From assembly GCA_900541575.1 (NCBI GenBank), contig UQKO01000005.1, forward strand, positions 27,354 through 91,353: a stretch of 64,000 nucleotides of DNA, in the 5' to 3' direction. The position numbers and the translations under genes are program-made. The notes below the pieces were generated by a model. The model worked only from the letters and a program-made list of their open reading frames with translations. It had not been told where the DNA came from and ran no database searches. The stretch's first letter is position 1, and each line of letters begins with the position of its first letter. Below, one piece after another: positions 33,726 to 42,214 of this stretch. This stretch comes from an uncultured Prevotella sp. Its GTDB lineage: Bacteria > Bacteroidota > Bacteroidia > Bacteroidales > Bacteroidaceae.

Positions 33726-33772
33726 ACACAGAGCCTTAGATTCTAGTCGGTTAAAATCGCAAGGCTCTGTGT
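33726..33772. terminator. 12-bp inverted repeat
   Basis: ACACAGAGCCTT (33726-33737) pairs with AAGGCTCTGTGT (33761-33772) around 23 nt. It lies between tRNA-Ser and the nucleotidase gene, both minus-strand, and may end transcription of the latter. Confidence 0.5.
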
Positions 33773-33812
33773 TGGATAAGGACCATTGATTCTGAAAATA
33801 TAAGGAGGCTTA

Positions 33813-33842
33813 TTCTAATATGCGATTTACATACTCTTGAAA
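33813..33842 (+). repeat. dispersed intergenic motif, copy 2
   Basis: TTCTAATATGCGATTTACAT followed by ACTCTTGAAA. It shares its last 20 bases almost fully with 50446-50468 and its core with 9711-9739. Confidence 0.5.
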
Positions 33843-34003
33843 GCATCTTTTTGGATAGTAAATTCTGTCACATAGCCCACGATACTCACAACCATATCCA
33901 TCCTCCCCGTTTCCTTGGGAGAGCAACATTTACCATCAGATTACACTTTCCATATTGTACAAATCCCATCATCAGAATGAATAAGTTCACCCTATAATTA
34001 GAT

Positions 34004-35743
34004 TTATTTCAACAGAAGTTCATCCTTTTTGCGAGCGGCGTCCACCCACTCTTCAGGAATAAACTTCCACGTGTATTGTGGCCTAGGATTGATAGTTCCT
34101 TGGCGTTCTATACCCATTATTAAATAGTAGCGTAAGTCTTTCTCTGTGCTCCACACAATACGACCCGGAAGGTCGTTAATGCTGATACCTGCTCCTTTTG
34201 TAAGGAGATCTCCTCCACCATTTCCGCGATAGGAGCTAAGAGCACAACGATAGGTATGATTAAAATCGAAAGGAGTGCCATCAGCCATATGCGTAATATT
34301 TACCCTCTGACCAACAGGTTTTGTCACATCTACTGTATAACAAATGCCCATAGCGGAATCAAAATTATAACATGGATTTTGTAGACGTTGCCAGGGATTG
34401 CTCAACGTTTCTGCATCTGAGCGGAAAAGCAGCAGATGGTCGGAGGCCGAATGCATTTGATTAACCCAAAGCGAATAAGAATACTCCAAATAGTCTTTCA
34501 CCTCGCGACCAGTAAGTTTCACAACGTAGAGTTGATTTTCATAACGATATAAATTAAACATATCGCTCACACGCACTTCACCTTGCGGCACTTTAGCATC
34601 GAGCGCTAGCGGAGCAGCAAAGGAAATGTCGGCTCCCGAGATAGAAAGCTGCATCTGGTGGATGAAATCAATAAAAGCCGACGAACCAAACAGTGCGGGT
34701 ATGCTCTGCATTGCATGCTGATTATAACCTATTACCTTAGAAGTAAAAGCCTTTATTCTTTCATATTGAACAGAGAAATGGTGTATAAAGGAAGTGTCGG
34801 GAGCAATATTATTAATATCCACAATGCTACCGATGGTATGCTTCTTTACCACTTTTCTTCCCTTAAATGTTACCACAATATTGGCTTTCGCCACTGCCTC
34901 GGCTTGTGCGGCAGGATTGAGCACCCATACAGTATCTCCCACTGTATTGACCACTTGTTGACAAGCCCGACGATGATCATGACCACAGAATACAACATCG
35001 AATCCTGGCACCTCTCGAGCCACCGCCAAAGCGCCATCTTCACAACCTTCGGCATAGGCATCGGGATTGCCCACACCTGAATGGAACAAGCCCACTACAA
35101 CATCGGCTTTACGCTGCATCTCGGGCATATATTTCCGAGCGGTAGCCATGAGATCGATAAATTTTAGTCCTGTCCATAGATTACGAGGCAACCATTTAGG
35201 AATACATGGTGTAATCATACCTAGCACTGCTATTTTTACTCCTTGACGCTCTATAATTGTATAGGGTTTCCAATATGGCTGATTATCAGAAGCACTAATT
35301 ACGTTGGCACCTAACATAGGGAAATTGCATTGCTTAACCCAACGATCGTATACGGAATGACCTGTCTCCACATCATGATTACCCACAGTAGCAGCATCAT
35401 ACTTCATATAGTTGAGTACATCGGCCGTAAGATGAGTGCTAATAGTGTCTATGTAATTATAATAATAAGCGGAAGGCTGTCCTTGAAGGATATCTCCATT
35501 ATCGAGTAAGACGATACCCTTACCTCGTTCGCGACGTCCATGGCGCAATTGTTTCATATAGGCACTAATGCGAGCCATACTTCCGTGACCAAGACGATTG
35601 TTGATAAAATCATAAGGAAAATAATTTCCATGCACATCAGACGTCTCCACTAGCACCAGTTTTACCTTGCGCGTCTGAGCTTGTAGACCAATTACACAGA
35701 GAAAACTGAGGAGAAATAGCCAAAGTATTCTTTTTTTCTTCAT
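34004..35743 (-). CDS. secreted 5'-nucleotidase / 2',3'-cyclic phosphodiesterase family protein
   Basis: A 579-residue protein with signal peptide (ILWLFLLSFLCVIGLQAQ). The metallophosphoesterase domain shows VETSDVHGNYFPYDF (DxH), VLLDNGDILQGQPSAYYYN (GD), ATVGNHDVETG (GNHD) and VVFCGHDHRRACQ (GHDHR). The C-terminal 5'-nucleotidase domain (about 330-540) shows EVRVSDMFNLYRYENQLYVV and SSYRGNGGGDLLTKGAG. Such enzymes dephosphorylate nucleotides in the periplasm to provide nucleosides. With the phosphorylase at 27.8 kb and thymidine kinase at 61.5 kb it fits nucleotide salvage, although these genes are not linked. It lies 13 bp downstream of folA, so the two probably form an operon. Confidence 0.88.
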   Translation of the reverse strand: MKKKRILWLFLLSFLCVIGLQAQTRKVKLVLVETSDVHGNYFPYDFINNRLGHGSMARISAYMKQLRHGRRERGKGIVLLDNGDILQGQPSAYYYNYIDTISTHLTADVLNYMKYDAATVGNHDVETGHSVYDRWVKQCNFPMLGANVISASDNQPYWKPYTIIERQGVKIAVLGMITPCIPKWLPRNLWTGLKFIDLMATARKYMPEMQRKADVVVGLFHSGVGNPDAYAEGCEDGALAVAREVPGFDVVFCGHDHRRACQQVVNTVGDTVWVLNPAAQAEAVAKANIVVTFKGRKVVKKHTIGSIVDINNIAPDTSFIHHFSVQYERIKAFTSKVIGYNQHAMQSIPALFGSSAFIDFIHQMQLSISGADISFAAPLALDAKVPQGEVRVSDMFNLYRYENQLYVVKLTGREVKDYLEYSYSLWVNQMHSASDHLLLFRSDAETLSNPWQRLQNPCYNFDSAMGICYTVDVTKPVGQRVNITHMADGTPFDFNHTYRCALSSYRGNGGGDLLTKGAGISINDLPGRIVWSTEKDLRYYLIMGIERQGTINPRPQYTWKFIPEEWVDAARKKDELLLK

Positions 35744-35756
35744 ACGTAGATAAGGT

Positions 35757-36248
35757 TTACTTACGTCGATAGTTTACGAATCGATAGGCTTGAAGATTTT
35801 TCTCATCGGGTTCATGGGCTTCTTCACACTCTACAACCCATTGTGATTCATCAAAGGAAGGGAAAAAGGTATCGGCCTCGTCGGGGATAGCCTCTATGTG
35901 GGTCAGACACAGACGCTGAGCTAAGGGCAGTGCGGCGGCATACACACTTTCGCCTCCAATTACGTATACCTCATCGTCAGTCTGACAAGCTTGCAGCGCA
36001 TCCTCAAAACTATGAAACACTTCTATACCAGGAGCTAGAAAGTCCGCTTGGCGAGTAATGACCACATTCCGGCGATTGGGCAATGCACCCTTAGGCAGCG
36101 ATTCAAATGTCTTTCGTCCCATAATGATTGTATGACCGGTGGTAAGATTCTTAAAGTGTTTCAAGTCGGCAGGCAGATAGTAGAGTAATCCGCCCTTATT
36201 TCCTATGGCTCGATTAGTCGTAAGCGCACAAATGATAGAAAGCATCAT
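35757..36248 (-). CDS. folA: dihydrofolate reductase
   Basis: About 163 residues. Motifs: IICALTTNRAIGNKGGLLYYLPADLK split as SIICALTTNRAIGNKGGLL and YYLPADLKHFKNLTTGH, then IIMGRKTFESLPKGALPNR and VYVIGGESVYAAAL, all typical of DHFR (NADPH-dependent reduction of dihydrofolate). I place the start at the first of two adjacent ATGs (36246-36248). The longer frame to 36431 would overlap thyA, which is divergently oriented and begins at 36355. Divergent folA and thyA genes fit their joint role, since thymidylate synthase makes dihydrofolate that FolA recycles. Confidence 0.93.
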   Translation of the reverse strand: MMLSIICALTTNRAIGNKGGLLYYLPADLKHFKNLTTGHTIIMGRKTFESLPKGALPNRRNVVITRQADFLAPGIEVFHSFEDALQACQTDDEVYVIGGESVYAAALPLAQRLCLTHIEAIPDEADTFFPSFDESQWVVECEEAHEPDEKNLQAYRFVNYRRK

Positions 36249-36295
36249 ATTGGGAGTTTTTAAAAAAATAGACAAAATTATTGTAGATTCAAGTG

Positions 36296-36334
36296 CAAAG
36301 GTAGTGCTTATCAACCGATATTGTTGTAAATTTG
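36296..36334. promoter_or_regulatory. divergent folA/thyA promoter region
   Basis: For folA, CAAAGGTA at 36296-36303 reads TACCTTTG on the minus strand, 48 bp before its start. For thyA, TAAATTTG at 36327-36334 fits TAnnTTTG, 20 bp before its start. Neither has a clear -33 TTTG at the right distance. Confidence 0.5.
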
Positions 36335-36354
36335 CCTTGAAATTCCTATAACAA

Positions 36355-37149
36355 ATGAAACAATACCTCAACTTGCTGCAACGCATACTCGATGAGGGCG
36401 TGGTAAAAGGCGACCGCACGGGCACGGGCACGAAGAGTATCTTCGGCCATCAAATGCGCTTCAACTTGGAGGAGGGGTTTCCCTTGATAACCACCAAGAA
36501 GCTCCACCTCAAGTCTATCATACACGAACTGCTATGGTTTCTCAATGGCGACACCAACGTGCACTACCTTCAAGAGAATGGTGTGCGCATTTGGAATGAG
36601 TGGGCCAACGAGGATGGCGATCTCGGACACATTTACGGCTATCAATGGCGCTCTTGGCCCGACTATAATGGTGGGCACATCGACCAAATCAAGGAGGTTG
36701 TGCGACAGTTGGAAGAAGATCCTAACTCGCGCCGCATCATCGTTTCGGCTTGGAATGTGGCCGACCTTGACAAAATGAACCTTCCGCCTTGCCACTTATT
36801 ATTCCAATTCTACGTAGCAAATGGCCGGCTCTCACTACAACTTTATCAACGTTCGGCCGACACTTTTCTAGGTGTTCCATTCAACATCGCGAGCTATGCC
36901 TTACTACTGCAGATGATGGCACAGGTAACGGGACTCAAGGCGGGCGACTTTGTACATACTACGGGAGATACGCACCTTTATCTCGACCACCTAGAGCAAG
37001 CTCGCCTACAACTCACACGTGAGCCACGCCCACTTCCTCGCATGATTATCAATCCTGAAGTGAAGAGCATTTTCGACTTTAAGTACGATGACTTCCAGCT
37101 CGAAGGCTACAATCCATGGCCGCATATTGCCGCGAAAGTGTCAGTATAA
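36355..37149 (+). CDS. thyA: thymidylate synthase
   Basis: A 264-residue protein, the same length as E. coli ThyA. The catalytic Cys is at residue 146 in NLPPCHLLFQFYV. The dUMP and folate sites are seen in RTGTGTKSIFGHQMRF, ELLWFLNGDTN, QWRSWPDYNGGHIDQI, SADTFLGVPFNIASYALLLQ and HTTGDTHLYLDHLEQA. It makes dTMP from dUMP with methylenetetrahydrofolate. It is divergent from folA with 106 bp between the starts. A separate rRNA methyltransferase gene follows after 168 bp. Confidence 0.97.
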   Translation: MKQYLNLLQRILDEGVVKGDRTGTGTKSIFGHQMRFNLEEGFPLITTKKLHLKSIIHELLWFLNGDTNVHYLQENGVRIWNEWANEDGDLGHIYGYQWRSWPDYNGGHIDQIKEVVRQLEEDPNSRRIIVSAWNVADLDKMNLPPCHLLFQFYVANGRLSLQLYQRSADTFLGVPFNIASYALLLQMMAQVTGLKAGDFVHTTGDTHLYLDHLEQARLQLTREPRPLPRMIINPEVKSIFDFKYDDFQLEGYNPWPHIAAKVSV

Positions 37150-37317
37150 ACTCCAAGGATATTCTGCATTCAAAGCCTTCAACTTCTTACATTCAAAGAA
37201 TCAGGCACTCCTTACTACGAAATTTGAGGTTCTAATGTAAATGAGGATACACAGATTCAACGAATCGCAACATTTCCTACGCCACTTTTTATTGCCCACT
37301 ATCCAAACTCTTCATTC

Positions 37318-38694
37318 ATGCCGCTGCCACAAGCATTTTGCAACGAGATTACTCAACTTCTTGGTCTAGACGAGGGCAACCGCCTTCTCAATGCACTGAC
37401 ACAGACTTCTCCTTCAGTGAGTGTACGTCTCAACCCTAGCAAAAAGGGAACTGCGCCCGCTGAGGTAGCATCTTCCGTGCCTTGGTGTGAAGAAGGGGAA
37501 TATCTAAAGGAGCGGCCATCGTTTACCTACGATCCATTGTTTCATGCGGGATGTTACTACGTGCAAGAAGCTGCTTCCATGTTTGTAGAACAAGCCTTTC
37601 ACCAGATTGAACGCGACTTTCACCCTCACCGAATGCTCGACCTATGCGCAGCACCAGGTGGAAAAAGCACGCTTTGGCGCAGCTTGCTTTCCAATGGAGA
37701 TTTACTCGTGGCAAACGAGCCTATACGACAACGCGCCCAAATTCTTGCCGAGAATCTTACAAAGTGGGGACATCCCGATGTGGTATGCACCTCTTCCTTT
37801 CCGGAGGAGTTTGTACCACTCACAGGATTTTTCGACGTTATTGCCGCCGATGTTCCATGTTCAGGCGAAGGAATGTTTCGCAAGGACGAAGGTGCCATTA
37901 AGGAATGGTCGGTCGAGGCTGTAGAAACTTGCACTGCTCGTCAGTGGCAAATTATCGAAAGCATATGGCCCACCTTACGTCAAGGAGGCTATTTGGTATA
38001 TAGTACATGCACATACAATCGGCTAGAAAATGAAGACATGGTCGGCCGTATATGTCAAGAGCTTGGTGCAGAAGTGGTGGAAATTCCCATCCAACCCGAA
38101 TGGAACATTGCGGGCGACAACACGGGGAGAAACATACCCGTATACCATTTTTATCCGCATCGCACAAAGGGAGAAGGCCTATTTCTTGCTCTACTCCGTA
38201 AGACTTCGGAAGCGCCTACGATCAAAGAAAAGAAAAACAAAAAGCGTCGCAGCCAACCCGCTAGTACACCAATCAAGGACGGCGCAAAAGTAGCTAAGTG
38301 GATTCAAGAGAGCGATACATTCAAACTTCTCCGTCCTGACGATAGCCACATCATAGCCGTACGCCAATCCTTAGCCGACGATATTCTGAGAATCACCTCT
38401 ACCGTACGAACGCTCACTGCTGGTGTACTTCTCGTGGAGGAAAAGGGAAATAAGCTTATTCCGCAGCATGCACTAGCCCTTTCTAATTTATGCGCTAAAT
38501 CAGCTTTTCCTCGCACAGAACTTTCGCTTGAAGAAGCTCTCTCCTACCTCCGTCGAGAATCACTTATTCTCAATCCGGAAATACCTCGTGGCTATGTCTT
38601 AGCTTGCTATCATGGCCATCCACTAGGATTTCTCAACAATCTAGGTTCTCGCGCCAACAACCTCTACCCGCAGGAATGGCGCATCCGTAACTAA
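37318..38694 (+). CDS. RsmF/NOL1-NOP2-Sun type RNA (cytosine-5) methyltransferase
   Basis: A 458-residue protein. The N-terminal part has SVSVRLNPSKKGT and YYVQEAASMFVEQAF. The SAM-binding motif I is MLDLCAAPGGKSTLW. Motif IV with its Cys is IAADVPCSGEGMFRKDEGA, and motif VI with the catalytic Cys is YLVYSTCTYNRLENED. The C-terminal 150 residues include the small RsmF-type domain (NFFPYGW-like region replaced by NLYPQEWRIRN). It methylates cytosine in rRNA or tRNA; E. coli RsmF acts on 16S position 1407. The exact target here is inferred only from the domain order. Confidence 0.85.
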   Translation: MPLPQAFCNEITQLLGLDEGNRLLNALTQTSPSVSVRLNPSKKGTAPAEVASSVPWCEEGEYLKERPSFTYDPLFHAGCYYVQEAASMFVEQAFHQIERDFHPHRMLDLCAAPGGKSTLWRSLLSNGDLLVANEPIRQRAQILAENLTKWGHPDVVCTSSFPEEFVPLTGFFDVIAADVPCSGEGMFRKDEGAIKEWSVEAVETCTARQWQIIESIWPTLRQGGYLVYSTCTYNRLENEDMVGRICQELGAEVVEIPIQPEWNIAGDNTGRNIPVYHFYPHRTKGEGLFLALLRKTSEAPTIKEKKNKKRRSQPASTPIKDGAKVAKWIQESDTFKLLRPDDSHIIAVRQSLADDILRITSTVRTLTAGVLLVEEKGNKLIPQHALALSNLCAKSAFPRTELSLEEALSYLRRESLILNPEIPRGYVLACYHGHPLGFLNNLGSRANNLYPQEWRIRN

Positions 38695-38760
38695 AGGATT
38701 TCTCTTCCTCAATATTCTCTACTACAACATCTTCACCAACTTGCTAAAAGTCTTTGTTAC

Positions 38761-40308
38761 ATGAAATTTCCTCTTTTGAAGTGCCTATATTTTGTTCTAT
38801 TTCTCGCAATATTTTCTTCTACTGTGCATGCAAACGAAGAAAAACGTAATTTTACACTCGTTATCGACGCTGGACACGGAGGCCACGACGCTGGAGCGGT
38901 AGGTTCCTTTTCTAAAGAGAAGAATATCAATCTCAATGTAGCGCTCGCTTTTGGTCGCTTGGTAGAAAATAATTGTCCCGACGTAAAAGTCATCTACACT
39001 CGTCGTACCGATGTATTCATCCCCCTACAACGTCGCGCCGATATTGCCAATAACAACAAAGCCGACCTCTTCATCTCCATTCACACCAATGCACTGCCCA
39101 ATGGACGCATAGCCTACGGATCAGAAACCTACTCTTTAGGTATGGCTCGAGCTGGTGCCAATCTCGCTGTGGCCAAGCGTGAAAACTCCGTGATCACTCT
39201 CGAGAGCGACTACAAACGCACCTATCAGGGATTCGACCCCAACAAGGCTGAAAGCTACGTTATCTTCGAGATTATGCAAGATCGGTATATGAAGCAAAGT
39301 GTAGACCTCGCTAGCTGCATTCAGCGCCAATACACTGCTGCAGGACGTCCCAACAAAGGAGTACACCAAGCTGGATTCCTTGTTCTGCGTAATACGTCCA
39401 TGCCCTCCGTTCTCACCGAGTTAGGCTTCATTACCACTCCTGCCGAAGAGGCTTATCTCAACTCTCAGCAAGGCATTTCCGAACTAAGCCGCAGCATCTA
39501 CAATGGCTTCCTCACCTATCGTCGCATGCACGAGAAATCTGCCCACGACATTCCTGCCAATCTGCCTATTTCCTCGCAAGCGAGTCCTTCGCAGCAACAG
39601 CCTACCATTCCCAAACAGCAAGATCTACCCTCAACAGTCCCTGTGCTAGCATCATCGTCCAATGAAGTGGCTGTAGTACCCGTTGCTGTTGTGCCCACCG
39701 CACAGATTACGAAAGGAGCTGGCAAAGGGAAGACTAGCCCAACCTCAGCGACTACACAAAAACAAGTCACCGATATAGCAAAGGCTGCCCCTAAACCAAC
39801 AGAAAAGCCTATTACAAAAGCGTCTCCTAAGGTTGAAAAGAGCAAAACTTCAACTGAGAAGAGCAAAACTTCAACTGAGAAGAGCAAAACTTCAACTGAC
39901 AGAACAAAGGCTGTAGTCGAAAAGAAGAAAACAGAAGTTGAGAAGAAAAAGACAGAAGTCACCAACAATAAAAAAAACGTCTCCGACAAAGGGAAAGCAA
40001 CAGACAAGAAGAAAAACGCTAACACCACAAGTAAGAAGACACAGGTAAGCTACCGCATACAGGTAGGAGCTGGGAAAACAGAAATTTCTACTTCCGACGC
40101 ACAATTTAAGGGACTGAGCGTGATCCGCGTCAAAGAAGGTAGTCTCTACAAATACTACTACGGGAACTACCATTCACACGCTGAAGCACAAAAAGCACTT
40201 CGCACTGTCAAAGCCAAACTGAATGGTGCCTACATTGTGGCCTACATCAATGGAAAAGCTACCTCTGTGGCCGAAGCGAAAGCAAAAGAACATGAATCTA
40301 AAAAGTAA
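38761..40308 (+). CDS. N-acetylmuramoyl-L-alanine amidase with Lys-rich linker and SPOR-like end
   Basis: A 515-residue protein with signal peptide (about 1-24). The Amidase_3 domain (about 30-260) shows LVIDAGHGGHDAGAVG (zinc His), the Glu in GGHDAGAV-KEKNINL, DLFISIHTNALPN (zinc His) and SVLTELGFITTPAEE (catalytic Glu). It cuts the peptide from MurNAc in peptidoglycan, as in cell separation. Residues 260-425 form a low-complexity linker rich in Pro, Thr and Lys with a perfect 21-bp repeat. The last 85 residues (VSYRIQVGAGKTEISTSDAQ and LYKYYYGNYHSHAEAQKALR) look like a SPOR domain that binds denuded glycan at the septum. It probably forms a unit with the MCE gene 29 bp downstream. Confidence 0.9.
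   Translation: MKFPLLKCLYFVLFLAIFSSTVHANEEKRNFTLVIDAGHGGHDAGAVGSFSKEKNINLNVALAFGRLVENNCPDVKVIYTRRTDVFIPLQRRADIANNNKADLFISIHTNALPNGRIAYGSETYSLGMARAGANLAVAKRENSVITLESDYKRTYQGFDPNKAESYVIFEIMQDRYMKQSVDLASCIQRQYTAAGRPNKGVHQAGFLVLRNTSMPSVLTELGFITTPAEEAYLNSQQGISELSRSIYNGFLTYRRMHEKSAHDIPANLPISSQASPSQQQPTIPKQQDLPSTVPVLASSSNEVAVVPVAVVPTAQITKGAGKGKTSPTSATTQKQVTDIAKAAPKPTEKPITKASPKVEKSKTSTEKSKTSTEKSKTSTDRTKAVVEKKKTEVEKKKTEVTNNKKNVSDKGKATDKKKNANTTSKKTQVSYRIQVGAGKTEISTSDAQFKGLSVIRVKEGSLYKYYYGNYHSHAEAQKALRTVKAKLNGAYIVAYINGKATSVAEAKAKEHESKK
39841..39900 (+). repeat. 21-bp tandem repeat inside the amidase linker
   Basis: AGCAAAACTTCAACTGAGAA-G occurs at 39841, 39862 and 39883, encoding KSKTSTE three times without a base change; the third copy ends after 18 bp. 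Identical codons point to recent slippage, so the linker length may vary between strains. Confidence 0.9.
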
Positions 40309-40337
40309 GTACACTTACCTCACAACACCTACTGACA

Positions 40338-41255
40338 ATGAAGAAAGAAATTAAGATTGCACTGACTGCCATCGTGGCGCTCGTACTGCTTTTTATAGGA
40401 CTCAACTTCCTAAAGGGCATCAACGTATTTAAGAGCACCAACACCTACTACGTAAAATTCAAGGACGTAGCAGGTTTGGCCGTTTCTAACCCTGTATATG
40501 CTAACGGCTATCCTGTGGGCATTGTGCGCACTATCAACTACGACTATCAACGCGGTGAAAACGTAGTGGTGGCCATAGAACTCGACGATGATATGAGAGT
40601 GCCAGCTCAGACGCGTGCCGAGCTCGAAACGGAGCTAATGGGCGGCGTAAAGATGCTCCTCGTATTGGGTCCGAATCCAGCAAAAAATATCGAACAAGGC
40701 GACACCATCCAAGGCGGAATGCACCTCGGAGCAATGGACAAGCTCAACGACATGATACCCACCGTAGAAAAGATGCTTCCAAAGCTCGACTCTATCATGG
40801 ATAATCTCAACCGCCTCACGGGCGACCCTGCCCTAGCAGCCACGCTACACAACGCACAAGCTATCACAGACAACCTAAAAGAAAGTTCCATACAGCTCAA
40901 TAGCATGATGCGCAAAGACCTTCCTCCCATGTTAGCCAATCTAAAGAGTGCAAGCGCCAATGCAAATCGTCTTACGGCCAACCTCGCAGCCATTGATGTG
41001 CAAACCACCATCAATAGTGTAAATGCTACACTTACCAGTGCGCACAATCTTGCTAATCAGTTGGGAGAAATGTCAACAAACCTCGACCGCAAACTTAAAA
41101 GCAAGGACAACACGCTAGGTCTATTCCTCAACGATACCAACGTATACGACAATCTAAACTCTACGCTGCGCAATGCCGATTCCTTGATGATAGACCTCAA
41201 GGCACATCCTAAGCGCTACGTGCATTTCTCAGTGTTCGGGAAGAAAGAGAAATAA
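40338..41255 (+). CDS. MCE (MlaD-type) lipid transport substrate-binding protein
   Basis: A 305-residue protein with one N-terminal membrane helix (IALTAIVALVLLFIGLNFLK) and an MCE domain (about 40-120; YYVKFKDVAGLAVSNPVYAN and GGVKMLLVLGP). A helical C-terminal part follows, with NLNRLTGDPALAATLHNAQA and TSAHNLANQLGEMSTNLDRK. MlaD-type proteins form hexamers in the periplasm that move phospholipids between membranes. The genes for the ATPase and permease (MlaF/MlaE) are not next to it. In Bacteroidetes the amidase-MCE pair is often seen together. It was placed as a functional envelope gene on the basis of domain order. Confidence 0.88.
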   Translation: MKKEIKIALTAIVALVLLFIGLNFLKGINVFKSTNTYYVKFKDVAGLAVSNPVYANGYPVGIVRTINYDYQRGENVVVAIELDDDMRVPAQTRAELETELMGGVKMLLVLGPNPAKNIEQGDTIQGGMHLGAMDKLNDMIPTVEKMLPKLDSIMDNLNRLTGDPALAATLHNAQAITDNLKESSIQLNSMMRKDLPPMLANLKSASANANRLTANLAAIDVQTTINSVNATLTSAHNLANQLGEMSTNLDRKLKSKDNTLGLFLNDTNVYDNLNSTLRNADSLMIDLKAHPKRYVHFSVFGKKEK

Positions 41256-41354
41256 TAACGACAAAGCACATTTCCTCACACTTACTAAGCACATAGAGGC
41301 GCTCACAATTTACTCTAAACAAGTACGTTCTCCACTCTACAAGTTCCACAACAT

Positions 41355-42050
41355 ATGACAGACTACTTCTATATAGATTCTAATGGTCAACAGCAAGGTC
41401 CCATCTCGCCGCTAAGTTTTACCGCATTGGGCATCACAGCGACCACTTTCGTATGGTGCAATGGAATGACCGATTGGAAACGGGCTGGCGAACTTCCTGA
41501 ACTGCATCTATACTTAGACAGGAACAACGAAAGCAAGGAGGAAAAATCGATAAGCGGAAGCACCACTCCTCCCCGTTTCAACCACGGAGAAGAAAAGCCC
41601 AATCCCTATGCTCACCATAAGGAATACAACTCGTCCAATGACAAGGGGACAACTTCCAGCAGGAATACAAGCTACGAAGACTATTCCTTTGGCAGGCAAG
41701 TATGTCCCAACACCCATTTAGCAGCTGCCATTATCTGCACTGTAATATGGGGTGTGGTATGCTTTTCTCTTCCAGGAGTGATTGCAAGCATCATAGCCAT
41801 CATAAAGGCGAGCAATGTGGAAACACGTTTCCGCGACGGTGACTATACGGGCGCCTTACGACAATCGAGAAGCGCACATAATTGGATTATTGGTTCCATC
41901 ATTGTGGGCATAGTGGGTTGGTTGCTTTTGATATTAGGTTTCGTATTTATGGGCCTTACATTGGGTGCCATTGGCAGCCTTGCCGTTGGATGTAATTTCA
42001 TTGACAATTTTATAGACATCCTGCCATTAATAGCCTACATCACTCTCTAA
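41355..42050 (+). CDS. GYF_2 domain plus CD225-like two-helix membrane protein
   Basis: A 231-residue protein. Residues 1-55 form a GYF_2 (DUF4339) domain: DYFYIDSNGQQQGPISPLSF and TFVWCNGMTDWKRAGELPEL with the Trp-x-x-Gly-Met-x-x-Trp pattern. Residues 60-115 are a polar, low-complexity linker. Residues 120-205 hold two membrane helices with a loop in the CD225/dispanin pattern: LAAAIICTVIWGVVCFSLPG, then SNVETRFRDGDYTGALRQSR, then WIIGSIIVGIVGWLLLILGF. The combination occurs in several Bacteroidetes proteins of unknown function. A hairpin terminator follows at 42070. Confidence 0.8.
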   Translation: MTDYFYIDSNGQQQGPISPLSFTALGITATTFVWCNGMTDWKRAGELPELHLYLDRNNESKEEKSISGSTTPPRFNHGEEKPNPYAHHKEYNSSNDKGTTSSRNTSYEDYSFGRQVCPNTHLAAAIICTVIWGVVCFSLPGVIASIIAIIKASNVETRFRDGDYTGALRQSRSAHNWIIGSIIVGIVGWLLLILGFVFMGLTLGAIGSLAVGCNFIDNFIDILPLIAYITL

Positions 42051-42069
42051 AACTTTCTCATACCCATAG

Positions 42070-42111
42070 AGGAGAACGAAGCCTAAAGGGGCACAACGTT
42101 CTCCTTTTTTC
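42070..42111 (+). terminator. terminator after the GYF_2 gene
   Basis: AGGAGAACG (42070-42078) pairs with CGTTCTCCT (42097-42105), followed by TTTTTC, 20 nt after the stop codon. Confidence 0.85.
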
Positions 42112-42214
42112 TTAGATATAAGATTTCATTTAGGAAGGTTCACTGCTTATAAGTATAGGAACACTCCATCCATCAAACCCACATACCTTCTCCATAAACA
42201 TTCATTTTTTCTCT

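Larger units (their letters stand above)
33637..34003. other. intergenic region without a gene
   Basis: It contains the hairpin at 33726-33772 and a dispersed motif at 33813-33842; nothing else is recognisable. Confidence 0.55.

Noticed and set aside
36249..36431. N-terminal extension of dihydrofolate reductase
   Set aside because: It would overlap thyA and its promoter, and the family N-terminus (MMLSIICAL) fits the start at 36248.
39516..40173. Two hydrophobic minus-strand frames
   Set aside because: They are the complement of the Lys/Thr-rich linker of the amidase, which yields Phe/Leu/Val-rich nonsense peptides.
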